Assembly: GCA_035460165.1 (NCBI GenBank)
Contig: DATHWW010000010.1
Location: 1-62,831 of the forward strand
Direction: 5' to 3'
Source of the DNA: MM2 sp035460165
GTDB lineage: Bacteria; Pseudomonadota; Gammaproteobacteria; Burkholderiales; Methylophilaceae
Length of the DNA stretch: 62,831 nucleotides
Shown: piece after piece, positions 1 through 8,620 of the stretch
Position numbering within the stretch: position 1 is the first letter of the stretch
How the letters are laid out: each line of letters starts with the position of its first letter
The notes under the pieces: generated by a model
Told to the model about the DNA's origin: nothing
What the model saw: only the letters and a program-made list of their open reading frames with translations
Databases searched by the model: none
Translations under genes and position numbers: made by a program

Positions 1-1
1 A

Positions 2-1300
2 CGCCAGCAGGACCTGCTGCTCGACGACACCATGGATGTGCCGCTGGTGCTGGTGGCACATGACATTTCGCCGGCCGACATGCTGCAGTTCAAGCAAAGC
101 CTGTTTGTCGGCTTTGCCACCGACGTGGGCGGCAAGACATCACATACCGCCATCGTGGCGCGCAGCCTGGACATTCCGGCCGTGGTGGGGGCGCGCAGCG
201 CCAGCCAGCTGATCGAGCAGGACGACTGGGTCATCATCGACGGCGACGCCGGCGTGCTCATCGTGGACCCGTCGCCCATCATCCTGGCCGAATACGGCTT
301 CAAGCAGCGCCAGGGCGAACTTGAGCGCCAGCGCCTGAACCGCCTCAAACACACGGCGGCGATCACGATTGACGGCCAGAAGGTCGAGCTGCTGGCGAAC
401 ATTGAAATGCCCGACGACACCGCGGGCGCGATCGCGGTCGGCGCGGTCGGCGTCGGCCTGTTCCGCAGCGAGTTCCTCTTCATGGGCCGGCCCGGCAAGC
501 TGCCCGACGAGCAGGAGCAATACCTGGCCTACCGCAAGGCAGTCGAAGGCATGCAGGGCATGCCGGTCACCATCCGCACGGTGGACATCGGCTCCGACAA
601 ACCGCTGGACAAACTCGCCGGCCGGGCGCAGGACGGGCAGCTAAACCCGGCGCTGGGCCTGCGCGCCATCCGCTGGAGCCTGGCCGACCCGCCGATGTTT
701 TTGACACAGCTGCGCGCCATCCTGCGTGCGGCGGCGCACGGCCGGGTGAACCTGCTGGTGCCCATGCTGGCCCATGGCCGGGAGATTCGCCAGACGCTGT
801 CGCTGATTGACCATGCGCGCGCGGAGCTCGACAACAAGGGCATTGCCTACGGGCCGGTGCAGCTGGGCGCCATGATTGAAATTCCGGCGGCTGCGCTGAC
901 ACTCAAGCTCTTCCTGAAACACGTCGACTTCCTGTCCATCGGCACCAACGACCTGATCCAGTACACGCTGGCCATCGACCGCACCGACGACTCGGTGGCG
1001 CACCTCTACAACCCGCTGCACCCCGCCGTGCTGCAACTGATCGAAATGTCGATCCGCGCTGCCGACAAGGCAGGCAAGCCGATATCGGTGTGCGGCGAAA
1101 TGGCAGGCGATCCCAAATTGACCCGCTTGCTGCTGGGGTTCGGCCTGCGCCAATTCTCGATGCATCCGGCGCACGTGCTGGCGGTGAAGCGCCAGGTGCT
1201 GCAATCCAGCCTGCCGCGGCTGACGAGCAGTGTGCGCAAGATTCTCGCCAGCGCCGAAATCGACCGCATTGAACCTTTGCTGGACAAGCTCAATCAATAA
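2..1300 (+). CDS. ptsP: Phosphoenolpyruvate-protein phosphotransferase (PTS enzyme I family), 3' part
   Basis: This is the C-terminal 432 residues of a PTS enzyme I-type protein; the gene is cut by the window edge and the reading frame is open from base 2. Enzyme I takes phosphate from PEP onto a histidine and passes it to HPr or the nitrogen-PTS protein NPr. The phospho-histidine motif GGKTSHTAI lies at about residue 43-51 of the fragment. The PEP-binding barrel follows, with RTVDIGSDKPLDK, SIGTNDLIQYTLAIDR and the CGEMAGD active-site cysteine near the end. Whether it is ptsI or ptsP cannot be told without the N-terminus (a GAF domain would indicate ptsP). Its GC content (about 65 %) is clearly above that of the genes that follow. 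Confidence 0.88.
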   Translation, partial: RQQDLLLDDTMDVPLVLVAHDISPADMLQFKQSLFVGFATDVGGKTSHTAIVARSLDIPAVVGARSASQLIEQDDWVIIDGDAGVLIVDPSPIILAEYGFKQRQGELERQRLNRLKHTAAITIDGQKVELLANIEMPDDTAGAIAVGAVGVGLFRSEFLFMGRPGKLPDEQEQYLAYRKAVEGMQGMPVTIRTVDIGSDKPLDKLAGRAQDGQLNPALGLRAIRWSLADPPMFLTQLRAILRAAAHGRVNLLVPMLAHGREIRQTLSLIDHARAELDNKGIAYGPVQLGAMIEIPAAALTLKLFLKHVDFLSIGTNDLIQYTLAIDRTDDSVAHLYNPLHPAVLQLIEMSIRAADKAGKPISVCGEMAGDPKLTRLLLGFGLRQFSMHPAHVLAVKRQVLQSSLPRLTSSVRKILASAEIDRIEPLLDKLNQ

Positions 1301-1311
1301 GGGGGAACGCC

Positions 1312-1653
1312 ATGAACGACGAGAACATCGCAATATCCGCCAACGACAAGAACATTGCCGTACTCACCCACCTCGGCGGAATATTCTTCAGTTTTGTACC
1401 AGCCCTGATCGTCTGGCTACTGAAGAAGGACGAAAACGCCTATGTCGGCGAGCAAGCCCGCGAAGCACTGAATTACCAGATCAGCGTACTCATTGCCTAC
1501 ATGGTCTGTTACGTGCTGGTGTTCATATTGATCGGTTTCGTGCTGATGGCGGCGGTCTGGCTCGGCAATATCATTCTCTGCATCGTCGCCGCCAGTAAAG
1601 CCAGCAAGGGTGAAGAATACCGTTACCCGTTTACCCTACGGTTAATCAACTAA
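1312..1653 (+). CDS. DUF4870 family small membrane protein
   Basis: A 113-residue protein with the pattern of the DUF4870 (Tic20-like) family. A short hydrophilic N-terminus is followed by a first membrane segment (about 20-38, HLGGIFFSFVPALIVWLL), the conserved charged stretch KKDENAYVGEQAREALNYQ, and two further hydrophobic segments (about 58-95). The function of the family is unknown. It starts 11 bp after the upstream stop with GGGGGAA as ribosome binding site and ends 5 bp before the peptidase gene, so the three genes may be co-transcribed. Base composition is near 50 % GC, lower than the gene before it. Confidence 0.8.
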   Translation: MNDENIAISANDKNIAVLTHLGGIFFSFVPALIVWLLKKDENAYVGEQAREALNYQISVLIAYMVCYVLVFILIGFVLMAAVWLGNIILCIVAASKASKGEEYRYPFTLRLIN

Positions 1654-1658
1654 GGATA

Positions 1659-3704
1659 ATGTTTCAGATGCAAAACCCGTTACTGCAGTTTTCCGGCCTG
1701 CCACAATTCGACCAAGTACGCCCCGAGCACGTTACGCCCGCCATCACCCAGCTGCTGGACGAAGCCCGTGCCTTGATCGACACCCTAGGCCAAAACATGG
1801 AAAAACCGGGATGGGACAATTTCGCCCGGCCATTGGAAGACATGGAGGAACGCATCTCGCGCGCCTGGTCGCAGGTTTCGCACATGAACTCCGTAGTTAA
1901 TACGCCCGAATTACGCGAGGCCTACAATGAAAACCTGCCGGTATTAACTGCTTTTTACGCAGATATATCGCAAAATGAAGCGCTATATGCAAAATTCCGT
2001 GCGCTGCACGCAGACCCGACCTTTGACACTCTAACCCCCGCGCAACGCAAGATTATCGAGAACGAATTGCGCGACTTCCGGCTCGGCGGCGCGGAATTGC
2101 CTGAGGACAAGAAGGTACGTTTCAAGGAAATCCAGGAAGCCCTGTCCTCGTTATCGGCTCGCTTCGAGGAAAACCTGCTCGATACGACCAACGACTTTGC
2201 GTATTTGATCGAACACGCAACCGATCTCGCCGGCATCCCGGAAGATGCGCTGCAAGCCGCACACGAGGCCGCCGAAGCCGACGGCAAGTCCGGCTGGAAA
2301 TTCACGCTGCATTTCCCGTCCTATATGCCGGTTCTGCAGTACGCCGACAACCGCGCGTTGCGCGAAAAGCTTTATTACGCCTATGCCACGCGCGCTTCCG
2401 AATTCGGCAAGGCGGAATGGGACAACACCGCGTTGATCAAGGAAATCCTCGAACTGCGCGCTGAATCTGCGCAATTGCTGGGCTACGCCAATTATGCCGA
2501 AGTGTCCCTCACGACAAAAATGGCGCAAACCGCGCCGCAGGTGATGGATTTCCTGCGTACCTTGGCAGTACGTGCACGGCCTTTTGCGGAAAAAGACATG
2601 CAGGAACTGCAAGCGTACGCTGCCGACAATGTGGGCCTGCCGCAACTGGAAGCGTGGGACGTGGCCTATGTTTCGGAAAAATTGCGTGAAGAAAAATACG
2701 CGTTCTCGGATCAGGAGGTGAAGCAATACTTCCCGGAGCCGCAGGTACTGCTTGGATTGTTCAAGGTCGTCGAGACCATCTACGGCGTACGCGTACGCAA
2801 ATCGGAAGCGCCGGTATGGCACAAGGACGTCAGTTTCTACGACATTAACGACCACGACGGCCATTTGATCGGGCAGTTCTATCTCGATCTCTACGCCCGC
2901 AACGGCAAGCGCGGCGGCGCCTGGATGGATGAGGCGATCACGCGTCGCCGCAAGGCCCAAGGCATCGAAACGCCGGTCGCCTTTCTTACCTGCAACTTTT
3001 CCGCGCCTGTCGGCAATAAACCGGCATTGTTCACGCATGACGAAGTCATCACGATGTTCCACGAATTCGGTCATGGCTTGCATCATTTGCTGACCAAGGT
3101 CGAGGAATACGGCGTGTCTGGCATCAAGGGCGTGGAGTGGGATGCTGTGGAACTGCCCAGCCAGTTCATGGAAAACTTCTGCTGGGAATGGGACGTGCTG
3201 CGCCACATGACCAAGCATGTAGACACCGGCGCGCATTTGCCGAAAGAGCTGTTCGACAAGATGGTCGCGGCGAAGAACTTCCAGGCCGGCATGCAGACCG
3301 TGCGCCAGATCGAATTCTCGCTGTTCGACATGCTGCTGCACAGCGACTTCGATCCCAAGGGCGACAAGACGCCGCTGCAACTGCTGGAAGAAGTGCGCGA
3401 CGAGGTCGCCGTGGTGCGCCCGCCGCAGTGGAATCGCTTCCCGAATAATTTTTCGCATATCTTCGCCGGCGGCTACGCGGCGGGTTACTACAGCTACAAG
3501 TGGGCGGAAGTGCTCTCCGCCGACGCCTACAGCTTGTTCGAGGAAAACGGGGTCTTAAGCGAAGAAACCGGCCACCGATTCTGGAGCGAAATCCTCGCCC
3601 AGGGCGGCGTGCGCCCGGCGCTGGAGTCCTTTATCGCTTTCCGCGGCCGGGAACCGACCATCGATGCCTTGCTGCGCCATAACGGCATGACGGAAGCGGC
3701 GTAA
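1659..3704 (+). CDS. prlC: Oligopeptidase A (M3 family zinc metallopeptidase)
   Basis: A 681-residue cytoplasmic peptidase that degrades short peptides, including cleaved signal peptides. Its length is normal for the family. The zinc-binding HEFGH motif is at about residues 468-472, inside the longer M3 signature MFHEFGHGLHHLL, and the conserved YAAGYYSYKWAEV stretch is close to the C-terminus. The start at 1659 sits very close to AAGGA; an in-frame ATG three codons later (1668) fits family N-termini (MxNPLLQFSGLP) better and may be the true start. The stop overlaps the start of the exonuclease gene (TAATG). Confidence 0.93.
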   Translation: MFQMQNPLLQFSGLPQFDQVRPEHVTPAITQLLDEARALIDTLGQNMEKPGWDNFARPLEDMEERISRAWSQVSHMNSVVNTPELREAYNENLPVLTAFYADISQNEALYAKFRALHADPTFDTLTPAQRKIIENELRDFRLGGAELPEDKKVRFKEIQEALSSLSARFEENLLDTTNDFAYLIEHATDLAGIPEDALQAAHEAAEADGKSGWKFTLHFPSYMPVLQYADNRALREKLYYAYATRASEFGKAEWDNTALIKEILELRAESAQLLGYANYAEVSLTTKMAQTAPQVMDFLRTLAVRARPFAEKDMQELQAYAADNVGLPQLEAWDVAYVSEKLREEKYAFSDQEVKQYFPEPQVLLGLFKVVETIYGVRVRKSEAPVWHKDVSFYDINDHDGHLIGQFYLDLYARNGKRGGAWMDEAITRRRKAQGIETPVAFLTCNFSAPVGNKPALFTHDEVITMFHEFGHGLHHLLTKVEEYGVSGIKGVEWDAVELPSQFMENFCWEWDVLRHMTKHVDTGAHLPKELFDKMVAAKNFQAGMQTVRQIEFSLFDMLLHSDFDPKGDKTPLQLLEEVRDEVAVVRPPQWNRFPNNFSHIFAGGYAAGYYSYKWAEVLSADAYSLFEENGVLSEETGHRFWSEILAQGGVRPALESFIAFRGREPTIDALLRHNGMTEAA

Positions 3705-4471
3705 TGAAGATCGCCACCTGGAATGTCAATTCGCTCAACGTGCGTCTGCAACACGTGCTGGATTGGCTCATCGCCAATCAGCCCGACGTGCTGTGCCTGC
3801 AGGAAACCAAGCTGGAAGACGCCAAGTTTCCGTTTGATGCCCTAGCAGCGGCCGGCTATCAAGCCGTGCACGCGGGACAGAAGACCTATAACGGTGTCGC
3901 CATCCTCAGCAAGTATCCGTTAAGCGACGTCAGCATCAACATTCCCGCCTTCGCCGACGAGCAAAAACGGGTTATCGTCGCGACCGTTAACGATGTGCGC
4001 ATCGTATGCGCCTACATGCCCAACGGACAAAGCCTGGAATCGGACAAATACCAGTACAAACTGGGTTGGCTGGTGGCTTTGACTAGCTGGTTGCGCGAGG
4101 AAATGCAGCGCCATCCGAAACTTGCCTTGCTTGGCGACTACAATATCGCGCCGGAGGATCGCGACGTGCATGATCCGGCTGCATGGGTGGGGCAAGTACT
4201 GGTCAGCCCGGCCGAAAGGGCAGCGTTCAAGGAGTTAATCGGTTTGGGGTTAACCGATGCATTCTGCCTCTTTGAAGAGCAGGAATGCAACTACTCGTGG
4301 TGGGATTACCGCATGGCGGCATTCCGCCGCAATCTCGGGTTGCGCATCGACCATATTCTGTTGTCGCCGGCACTGGTCGGCAACTGCACTGCCTGCTGGA
4401 TTGACAAGGGTCCCCGCAAACTGGAGCGACCCTCCGACCACACCCCCGTGATTGCCGAGCTGGCAGGATAA
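3704..4471 (+). CDS. xth: Exodeoxyribonuclease III / AP endonuclease
   Basis: A 255-residue enzyme of the exonuclease III (EEP) family, which cuts at abasic sites and degrades one strand from 3' ends in base excision repair. The N-terminus MKIATWNVNSLNVR, the metal-binding glutamate in LQETKLED (about residue 34), the GDYNIAPED catalytic stretch and the C-terminal SDHTPV motif are all present. It is translationally coupled to oligopeptidase A (1-bp overlap). It converges with ntrX; the 160-bp gap after it has no clear hairpin terminator. Confidence 0.94.
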   Translation: MKIATWNVNSLNVRLQHVLDWLIANQPDVLCLQETKLEDAKFPFDALAAAGYQAVHAGQKTYNGVAILSKYPLSDVSINIPAFADEQKRVIVATVNDVRIVCAYMPNGQSLESDKYQYKLGWLVALTSWLREEMQRHPKLALLGDYNIAPEDRDVHDPAAWVGQVLVSPAERAAFKELIGLGLTDAFCLFEEQECNYSWWDYRMAAFRRNLGLRIDHILLSPALVGNCTACWIDKGPRKLERPSDHTPVIAELAG

Positions 4472-4631
4472 AGCAGGTTCTATTTTTTTGCTGCCAGCGG
4501 TCGGGGTGGTCGCAGCATACCGGCTTTCTCGCACTCTTTTGCTGCGCTTGCCCGAATTCCTGCTTTCCTTGGAAAGCACCGTATCCGTCACCGTCATATC
4601 CGCCACGGAGTTTCAGACCGCTGAATATCGA

Positions 4632-5897
4632 TTATTGCTTCGTGCGAATATTCAGTTGCTTCAGCTTGCGATACAGGTGGGTTCGCTCCAGCTCAACCGC
4701 TTCCGCCACCCGACTCATATTGCCGCCGGCCTTGGCGATGTGATGTTCGAAATAAATGCGCTCGAATGCATCACGAGCATCGCGCAAAGACAAGTTCAGA
4801 TCCAGCGGCAACTGCGTAGCCGTGCGGTTGGCAGGCTCGGGTACGGAAAACTGTTCAAGCACGCGGGTAGCATCCTCGAGAGTGATTTTTTCGCCGATAC
4901 TGGTCAGCATCAGGTTTTTCACAGCGACTTTCAGTTGCGCGAGGTTTCCCGGCCATTCGGCGTTGCGCATCGCATTCAGCGCGGCCACATCGAACTCGCG
5001 ATATTGAACCTCGCCGTTTTCAGCCAGAAAAGTCGTCATCGCCTTGACGAGATCGGGGATGTCTTCGCGATGCTCGTCCAGGGTCGGTATCTTCAGGCTG
5101 GCGGAAGAGAGCGCATGCAGCAGGGACTCCTCAAACTGACCGGCCTGCACCAGCTGCGATAATGCGCGGGTAGTGGCGCACACCACACGCACATCGTATT
5201 TTTCCGCCCGACCGAGCAGTAACAGCAATCCCTTTTGCTCGGTCTTGCCGAGATCGGCCACTTCCGGCACGTAAATCAAACCCTCGCGCGTTTGCTCCAG
5301 CAGCTCGAGCGGCGCACTGGCCAGCTTCTCCGTTTGAGTCAGTTCCAGCCATGGCGTTTCGGGCCGATGCAGGAATCTCGCGCACAATTCGGCGCCGCAA
5401 CCGCGCGCCCCGATCAGCAACAGCGGCACCTTGAGCCCGTCCAGCTGCTCAAGACGCGTGCGCAGGTCGGCGATCGCCGCGCTCTTACCCAAGCTCAGCA
5501 GATTCATGCCGCTGCGCGGCTGATGTTCCGCGTGCTTCAGGGCGGCGTTTACCGTCTTCAGCAGCTTTTGCAAAGCGATGGGTTTTTCAAGGAAATCGAA
5601 GGCCCCGATGCGGGTCGCCTCGACCGCGGTATCGATCGTACCGTGACCGGACATCATGACCACCGGCATCGTCAGCAACCCGCCGTTGCCCCACTCCTTG
5701 AGCAGGCTGATTCCGTCGCAGTCCGGCATCCAGATATCGAGCAACACCAGATCGGGCCGCTCCTGCTGGCGGGAATCGCGCGCCTGCGCAGCATTTTCCG
5801 CAAGTTTGACGTGATAGCCTTCGTCGCTCAGGATCTCGCTCAATAGTTCGCGGATGCCGACTTCGTCATCCACCACCAGCACCTGGCGCGCAGTCAT
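4632..5897 (-). CDS. ntrX: NtrX-like response regulator with a degenerate AAA+ domain
   Basis: A 421-residue response regulator. The N-terminal receiver (1-120) is intact, with D10/D11, phospho-acceptor D54 in LLDIWMPD and the K of EKP near 104. The middle domain corresponds to the sigma-54 AAA+ ATPase but is broken at every key point: Walker A reads GARGCGAE (no lysine), Walker B reads LIYVPE (no aspartate), the GAFTGA loop is absent and the arginine-finger region reads FEESLLHAL. The C-terminal Fis-type helix-turn-helix (about 375-421, RVAEAVELERTHLYRKLKQL) is intact. It is therefore probably a DNA-binding regulator that cannot remodel sigma-54 holoenzyme. ntrY lies upstream with a 4-bp overlap (ATGA). 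Confidence 0.88.
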   Translation of the reverse strand: MTARQVLVVDDEVGIRELLSEILSDEGYHVKLAENAAQARDSRQQERPDLVLLDIWMPDCDGISLLKEWGNGGLLTMPVVMMSGHGTIDTAVEATRIGAFDFLEKPIALQKLLKTVNAALKHAEHQPRSGMNLLSLGKSAAIADLRTRLEQLDGLKVPLLLIGARGCGAELCARFLHRPETPWLELTQTEKLASAPLELLEQTREGLIYVPEVADLGKTEQKGLLLLLGRAEKYDVRVVCATTRALSQLVQAGQFEESLLHALSSASLKIPTLDEHREDIPDLVKAMTTFLAENGEVQYREFDVAALNAMRNAEWPGNLAQLKVAVKNLMLTSIGEKITLEDATRVLEQFSVPEPANRTATQLPLDLNLSLRDARDAFERIYFEHHIAKAGGNMSRVAEAVELERTHLYRKLKQLNIRTKQ

Positions 5898-8011
5898 GCA
5901 GCCTCCTTCATCGGCAGCAGCAACGAGACGCTCGCTCCGCCTTGCGGTTGATTTTCAATCTTGATGATGCCCTTATGCTCTTCCACGATTTTTTTCACAA
6001 TGGCCAAGCCCAGACCGGTGCCTTGACGCTTGGTGGTAACGTAGGGTTCGAAAGCGCGTGCGATCAGGTCCGGCGGGAAACCGGGACCATTATCGGAAAT
6101 CGCAAGCCTTACCATACCATTTTCAGGCGTTATTTTCACACGGATCAGAGGCTCCGGCCTCCCTTCCAGCACATCTTGCGCGTTTTTCAGCAAATTATGC
6201 AGCACCTGCCGCAGCATGGTTGCATCGCCATGAATCGGCGATGTTTTCTCGTCGAGTTCAAGGCGAATCTGGATGCCATGGGATTCATACAAGGCCAGCA
6301 CGTCGCGCACAAGCGCGTTCAAGTCCAGCAACGATAGATTGAGTGCCGGGGAACGCGCATATTCGCTGAACTCATCCACCATGCTTTTCATGGCGGATAC
6401 CTGACCCACGATGGTCTGCGTCGCGCGGCGCAGCATCTCGGCATCAGCGCCTTCCAGCTTGTCGCTGAGCTTGTGCTCCAGCCGCTCCGCCGACAGCATG
6501 ATAGGCGTCAGCGGGTTCTTGATTTCATGCGCCAGGCGACGCGCCACTTCCCCCCAGGCTGCATCACGCTGCGCCTGCAACAAAGTTGTGACATCGTCGA
6601 ACACGACGACGTAACCGCTCTCGGAACCTCTCGGGAGCCGCGTCCCGCGCACCAGCAGCACCTGCCTGCCTTTTGCGCCTTCAAACTCGATCTGTTGCTG
6701 CCACTCGCCGGTCTTGTCGTCGGTGAAATGCGTCAATATCGTCTGAATCAGCGTGGACATGGTGGACGATTGTGCCAACCGCTCCAGCGGCTGCCCCGCG
6801 ATCGGCCCGAGATCGACGTCGAGGATGTGAGCTGCCGAAGGGTTGAACGTCCGCATGCGGAAGCGGTCGTCGAACGCAATCACCCCTGAGGAAAGATGAG
6901 ACAAAATGGTTTCCAGATGCCCGCGCGCTGCTTCCACGCGCGCCCGGTTGCGTTCCGCCGCCTGCGTGGCTTCCGACAGCTGCCGTGTCATGCTGTTGAA
7001 GGATTGAACCAGCACCCCCAGTTCATCCTTGCCATGCGCCGGCAGCATTTTCCCGTAATCGCCGCTGGCAATCGCGCGCGTGCCCTCGGCCAGCACCCCT
7101 AACGGCGCCGATAGCCGGCGGCTCAGCACGAAAGCAAACGCCAGCGCGGACAACATCGCAAGCATCAGCACCAGCGTGAGAGTGAGCGCAAACACTTCCT
7201 TGAGGGCGGTGCGCGTATAGGAGAGCTCCTGATAATCCTGATAGACCGCCTGCACCGACTCGGCGGTCTGCGAAAGCGATTTCGGCACCGGCTGCAGCAA
7301 TTGCAATATCCGGGTTTCGCCGTGGATATCTGCTGTATTGACCGGGGCCAGTACGCGCAGGTACAAACCTTTATCCGGAATCGGTTCTATCCTGCCATAG
7401 ATGCGCTGCCTGGCCTGGCGCAACTGCGGAATGGTGGGCAGATCAGGCAGGAAACTGGAGGCATCGTCGCTGGAGAAGGCAAGAATACGGCCTTGCAGCG
7501 TCAACAACACCGCATCCTGTACGCCGCTCCGCTCGCGCAGGTCGTTCAGCATCGACAAATGCGAAGTGCTGGGCTGGAAGGCCAGCGATATCGCCATGTT
7601 CTCGCCCTTCTCCTCCAGGTCGTCCAGCAGGATATCGAGTGCGCTTTGGCCCAGACGCAACCCTCCATCCAGAGCCGCCTCGACCTTGACGTTGAACCAC
7701 GACTCGATGGAGCGGGTCAGGAAATTGACCGACACGGCATAAACGATCATCCCCGGGATCAGCGCCATCAAGGCAAACATGCCCAGCAATCGCAGCGTAA
7801 GCCGGCTGCCGATCACCTGCTTGCGCATCTGGCGATACAGCTTCCATAACTGCAAGCCGATCAGGATGATGAAAAACACTGCGAGAGCGATGTTGAGCAC
7901 CAGCAACAGCGTGTAATTCTGCCCGGACAGGGCGGTGTTCGCGCTGGCGTGGGAGAGGAGGTAAAGCAGCACTGCGCCCAGTACCGCGGAAATGAAGACG
8001 ATGTACTTCAT
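5894..8011 (-). CDS. ntrY: NtrY-like membrane sensor histidine kinase
   Basis: A 705-residue sensor kinase, the partner of the NtrX-like regulator encoded next to it. The N-terminus has three membrane segments (about 5-25, 33-57, 74-98), then a large extracytoplasmic region, another membrane segment (about 280-305) and a HAMP linker. A PAS domain (about 365-470) precedes the HisKA domain with the phospho-histidine in RRLAHEIKNPLTP. The ATPase domain shows LLKNAQD (N box), SDNGPGFP (G1) and QGTGLGLAI (G2). In other bacteria NtrYX acts in nitrogen metabolism, redox sensing or envelope control; the signal here cannot be inferred. It lies 24 bp after the DUF4390 gene. Confidence 0.92.
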   Translation of the reverse strand: MKYIVFISAVLGAVLLYLLSHASANTALSGQNYTLLLVLNIALAVFFIILIGLQLWKLYRQMRKQVIGSRLTLRLLGMFALMALIPGMIVYAVSVNFLTRSIESWFNVKVEAALDGGLRLGQSALDILLDDLEEKGENMAISLAFQPSTSHLSMLNDLRERSGVQDAVLLTLQGRILAFSSDDASSFLPDLPTIPQLRQARQRIYGRIEPIPDKGLYLRVLAPVNTADIHGETRILQLLQPVPKSLSQTAESVQAVYQDYQELSYTRTALKEVFALTLTLVLMLAMLSALAFAFVLSRRLSAPLGVLAEGTRAIASGDYGKMLPAHGKDELGVLVQSFNSMTRQLSEATQAAERNRARVEAARGHLETILSHLSSGVIAFDDRFRMRTFNPSAAHILDVDLGPIAGQPLERLAQSSTMSTLIQTILTHFTDDKTGEWQQQIEFEGAKGRQVLLVRGTRLPRGSESGYVVVFDDVTTLLQAQRDAAWGEVARRLAHEIKNPLTPIMLSAERLEHKLSDKLEGADAEMLRRATQTIVGQVSAMKSMVDEFSEYARSPALNLSLLDLNALVRDVLALYESHGIQIRLELDEKTSPIHGDATMLRQVLHNLLKNAQDVLEGRPEPLIRVKITPENGMVRLAISDNGPGFPPDLIARAFEPYVTTKRQGTGLGLAIVKKIVEEHKGIIKIENQPQGGASVSLLLPMKEAA

Positions 8012-8035
8012 GCTAGTTCGGTTAAGGCTAATCCA

Positions 8036-8620
8036 CTATCGATCATGGGGCTGGAAGTTAGGGACCCAGCGATAACGCTCTGACACCAATGTCCATTTCT
8101 CCGAACTGAGCGCCTCGACTTGCAAGGCTTTCGGCAGACGGGAATGATCCAGCCGGAAACGCAGCATAGCCTGGTAACTCTCGCCTTTAACGATATCCGA
8201 CTTGTCCAGCACTACCCAGTCGCGCAACCGCGAAAGCTCGTCCCGCACTTCCTGCAAGGTAGTAAAGGATTTCTGGTGCTGGTCTATATTGATCAAATAC
8301 TGACGGGAAAGGGCGTGATAGCTAAGCAGTACAAGCTGGCTTTTGGTGGTGATTTCATCGTCAAACCAGTATTGCCGAGGTGAAACCAGTTGGAATTCAA
8401 TCAGGAATGTCAGTGGAACGCCCTTGTTCAGCGCGGCTTCCACCTCCGGGGAAAGATCGATATCGAAATCGGCATTGAGCTGGTATGCATTATCGATCGG
8501 CACCAGCTCCGCGCTCTTGACCTGTATGCCCTCTGCCGCCGCATTGAAAACAAGGCAGCAAATCAACCCAAGCCCAAACCGGCTAAATTTTCTGAAGTAG
8601 TGCGTAAAAGAATCCGTCAT
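8036..8620 (-). CDS. DUF4390 domain protein, secreted
   Basis: A protein of about 194 residues with a hydrophobic signal-like N-terminus (about 10-28) and a beta-rich body of the DUF4390 type (QLNADFDIDLSPEVEAALNKG, then LVSPRQYWFDDE). The family is found almost only between rsmB and ntrY in betaproteobacteria and has no established function. A periplasmic role linked to the NtrY sensor is an inference from conserved context. I chose the ATG at 8620; the frame opens three codons earlier with a GTG at 8629. The gene overlaps the end of rsmB by 38 bp. Confidence 0.8.
   Translation of the reverse strand: MTDSFTHYFRKFSRFGLGLICCLVFNAAAEGIQVKSAELVPIDNAYQLNADFDIDLSPEVEAALNKGVPLTFLIEFQLVSPRQYWFDDEITTKSQLVLLSYHALSRQYLINIDQHQKSFTTLQEVRDELSRLRDWVVLDKSDIVKGESYQAMLRFRLDHSRLPKALQVEALSSEKWTLVSERYRWVPNFQPHDR

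Noticed and set aside
2151..3458. 435-codon open frame on the - strand inside oligopeptidase A
   Set aside because: Antisense shadow of a confidently assigned gene; composition (rich in H, R, Q, V) is typical for reversed GC-rich coding sequence.
4452..5162. Long open frame on the + strand (236 codons) after xth
   Set aside because: It lies over ntrX in antisense and has no recognisable domain or ribosome binding site; it is a shadow of the coding pattern of ntrX.
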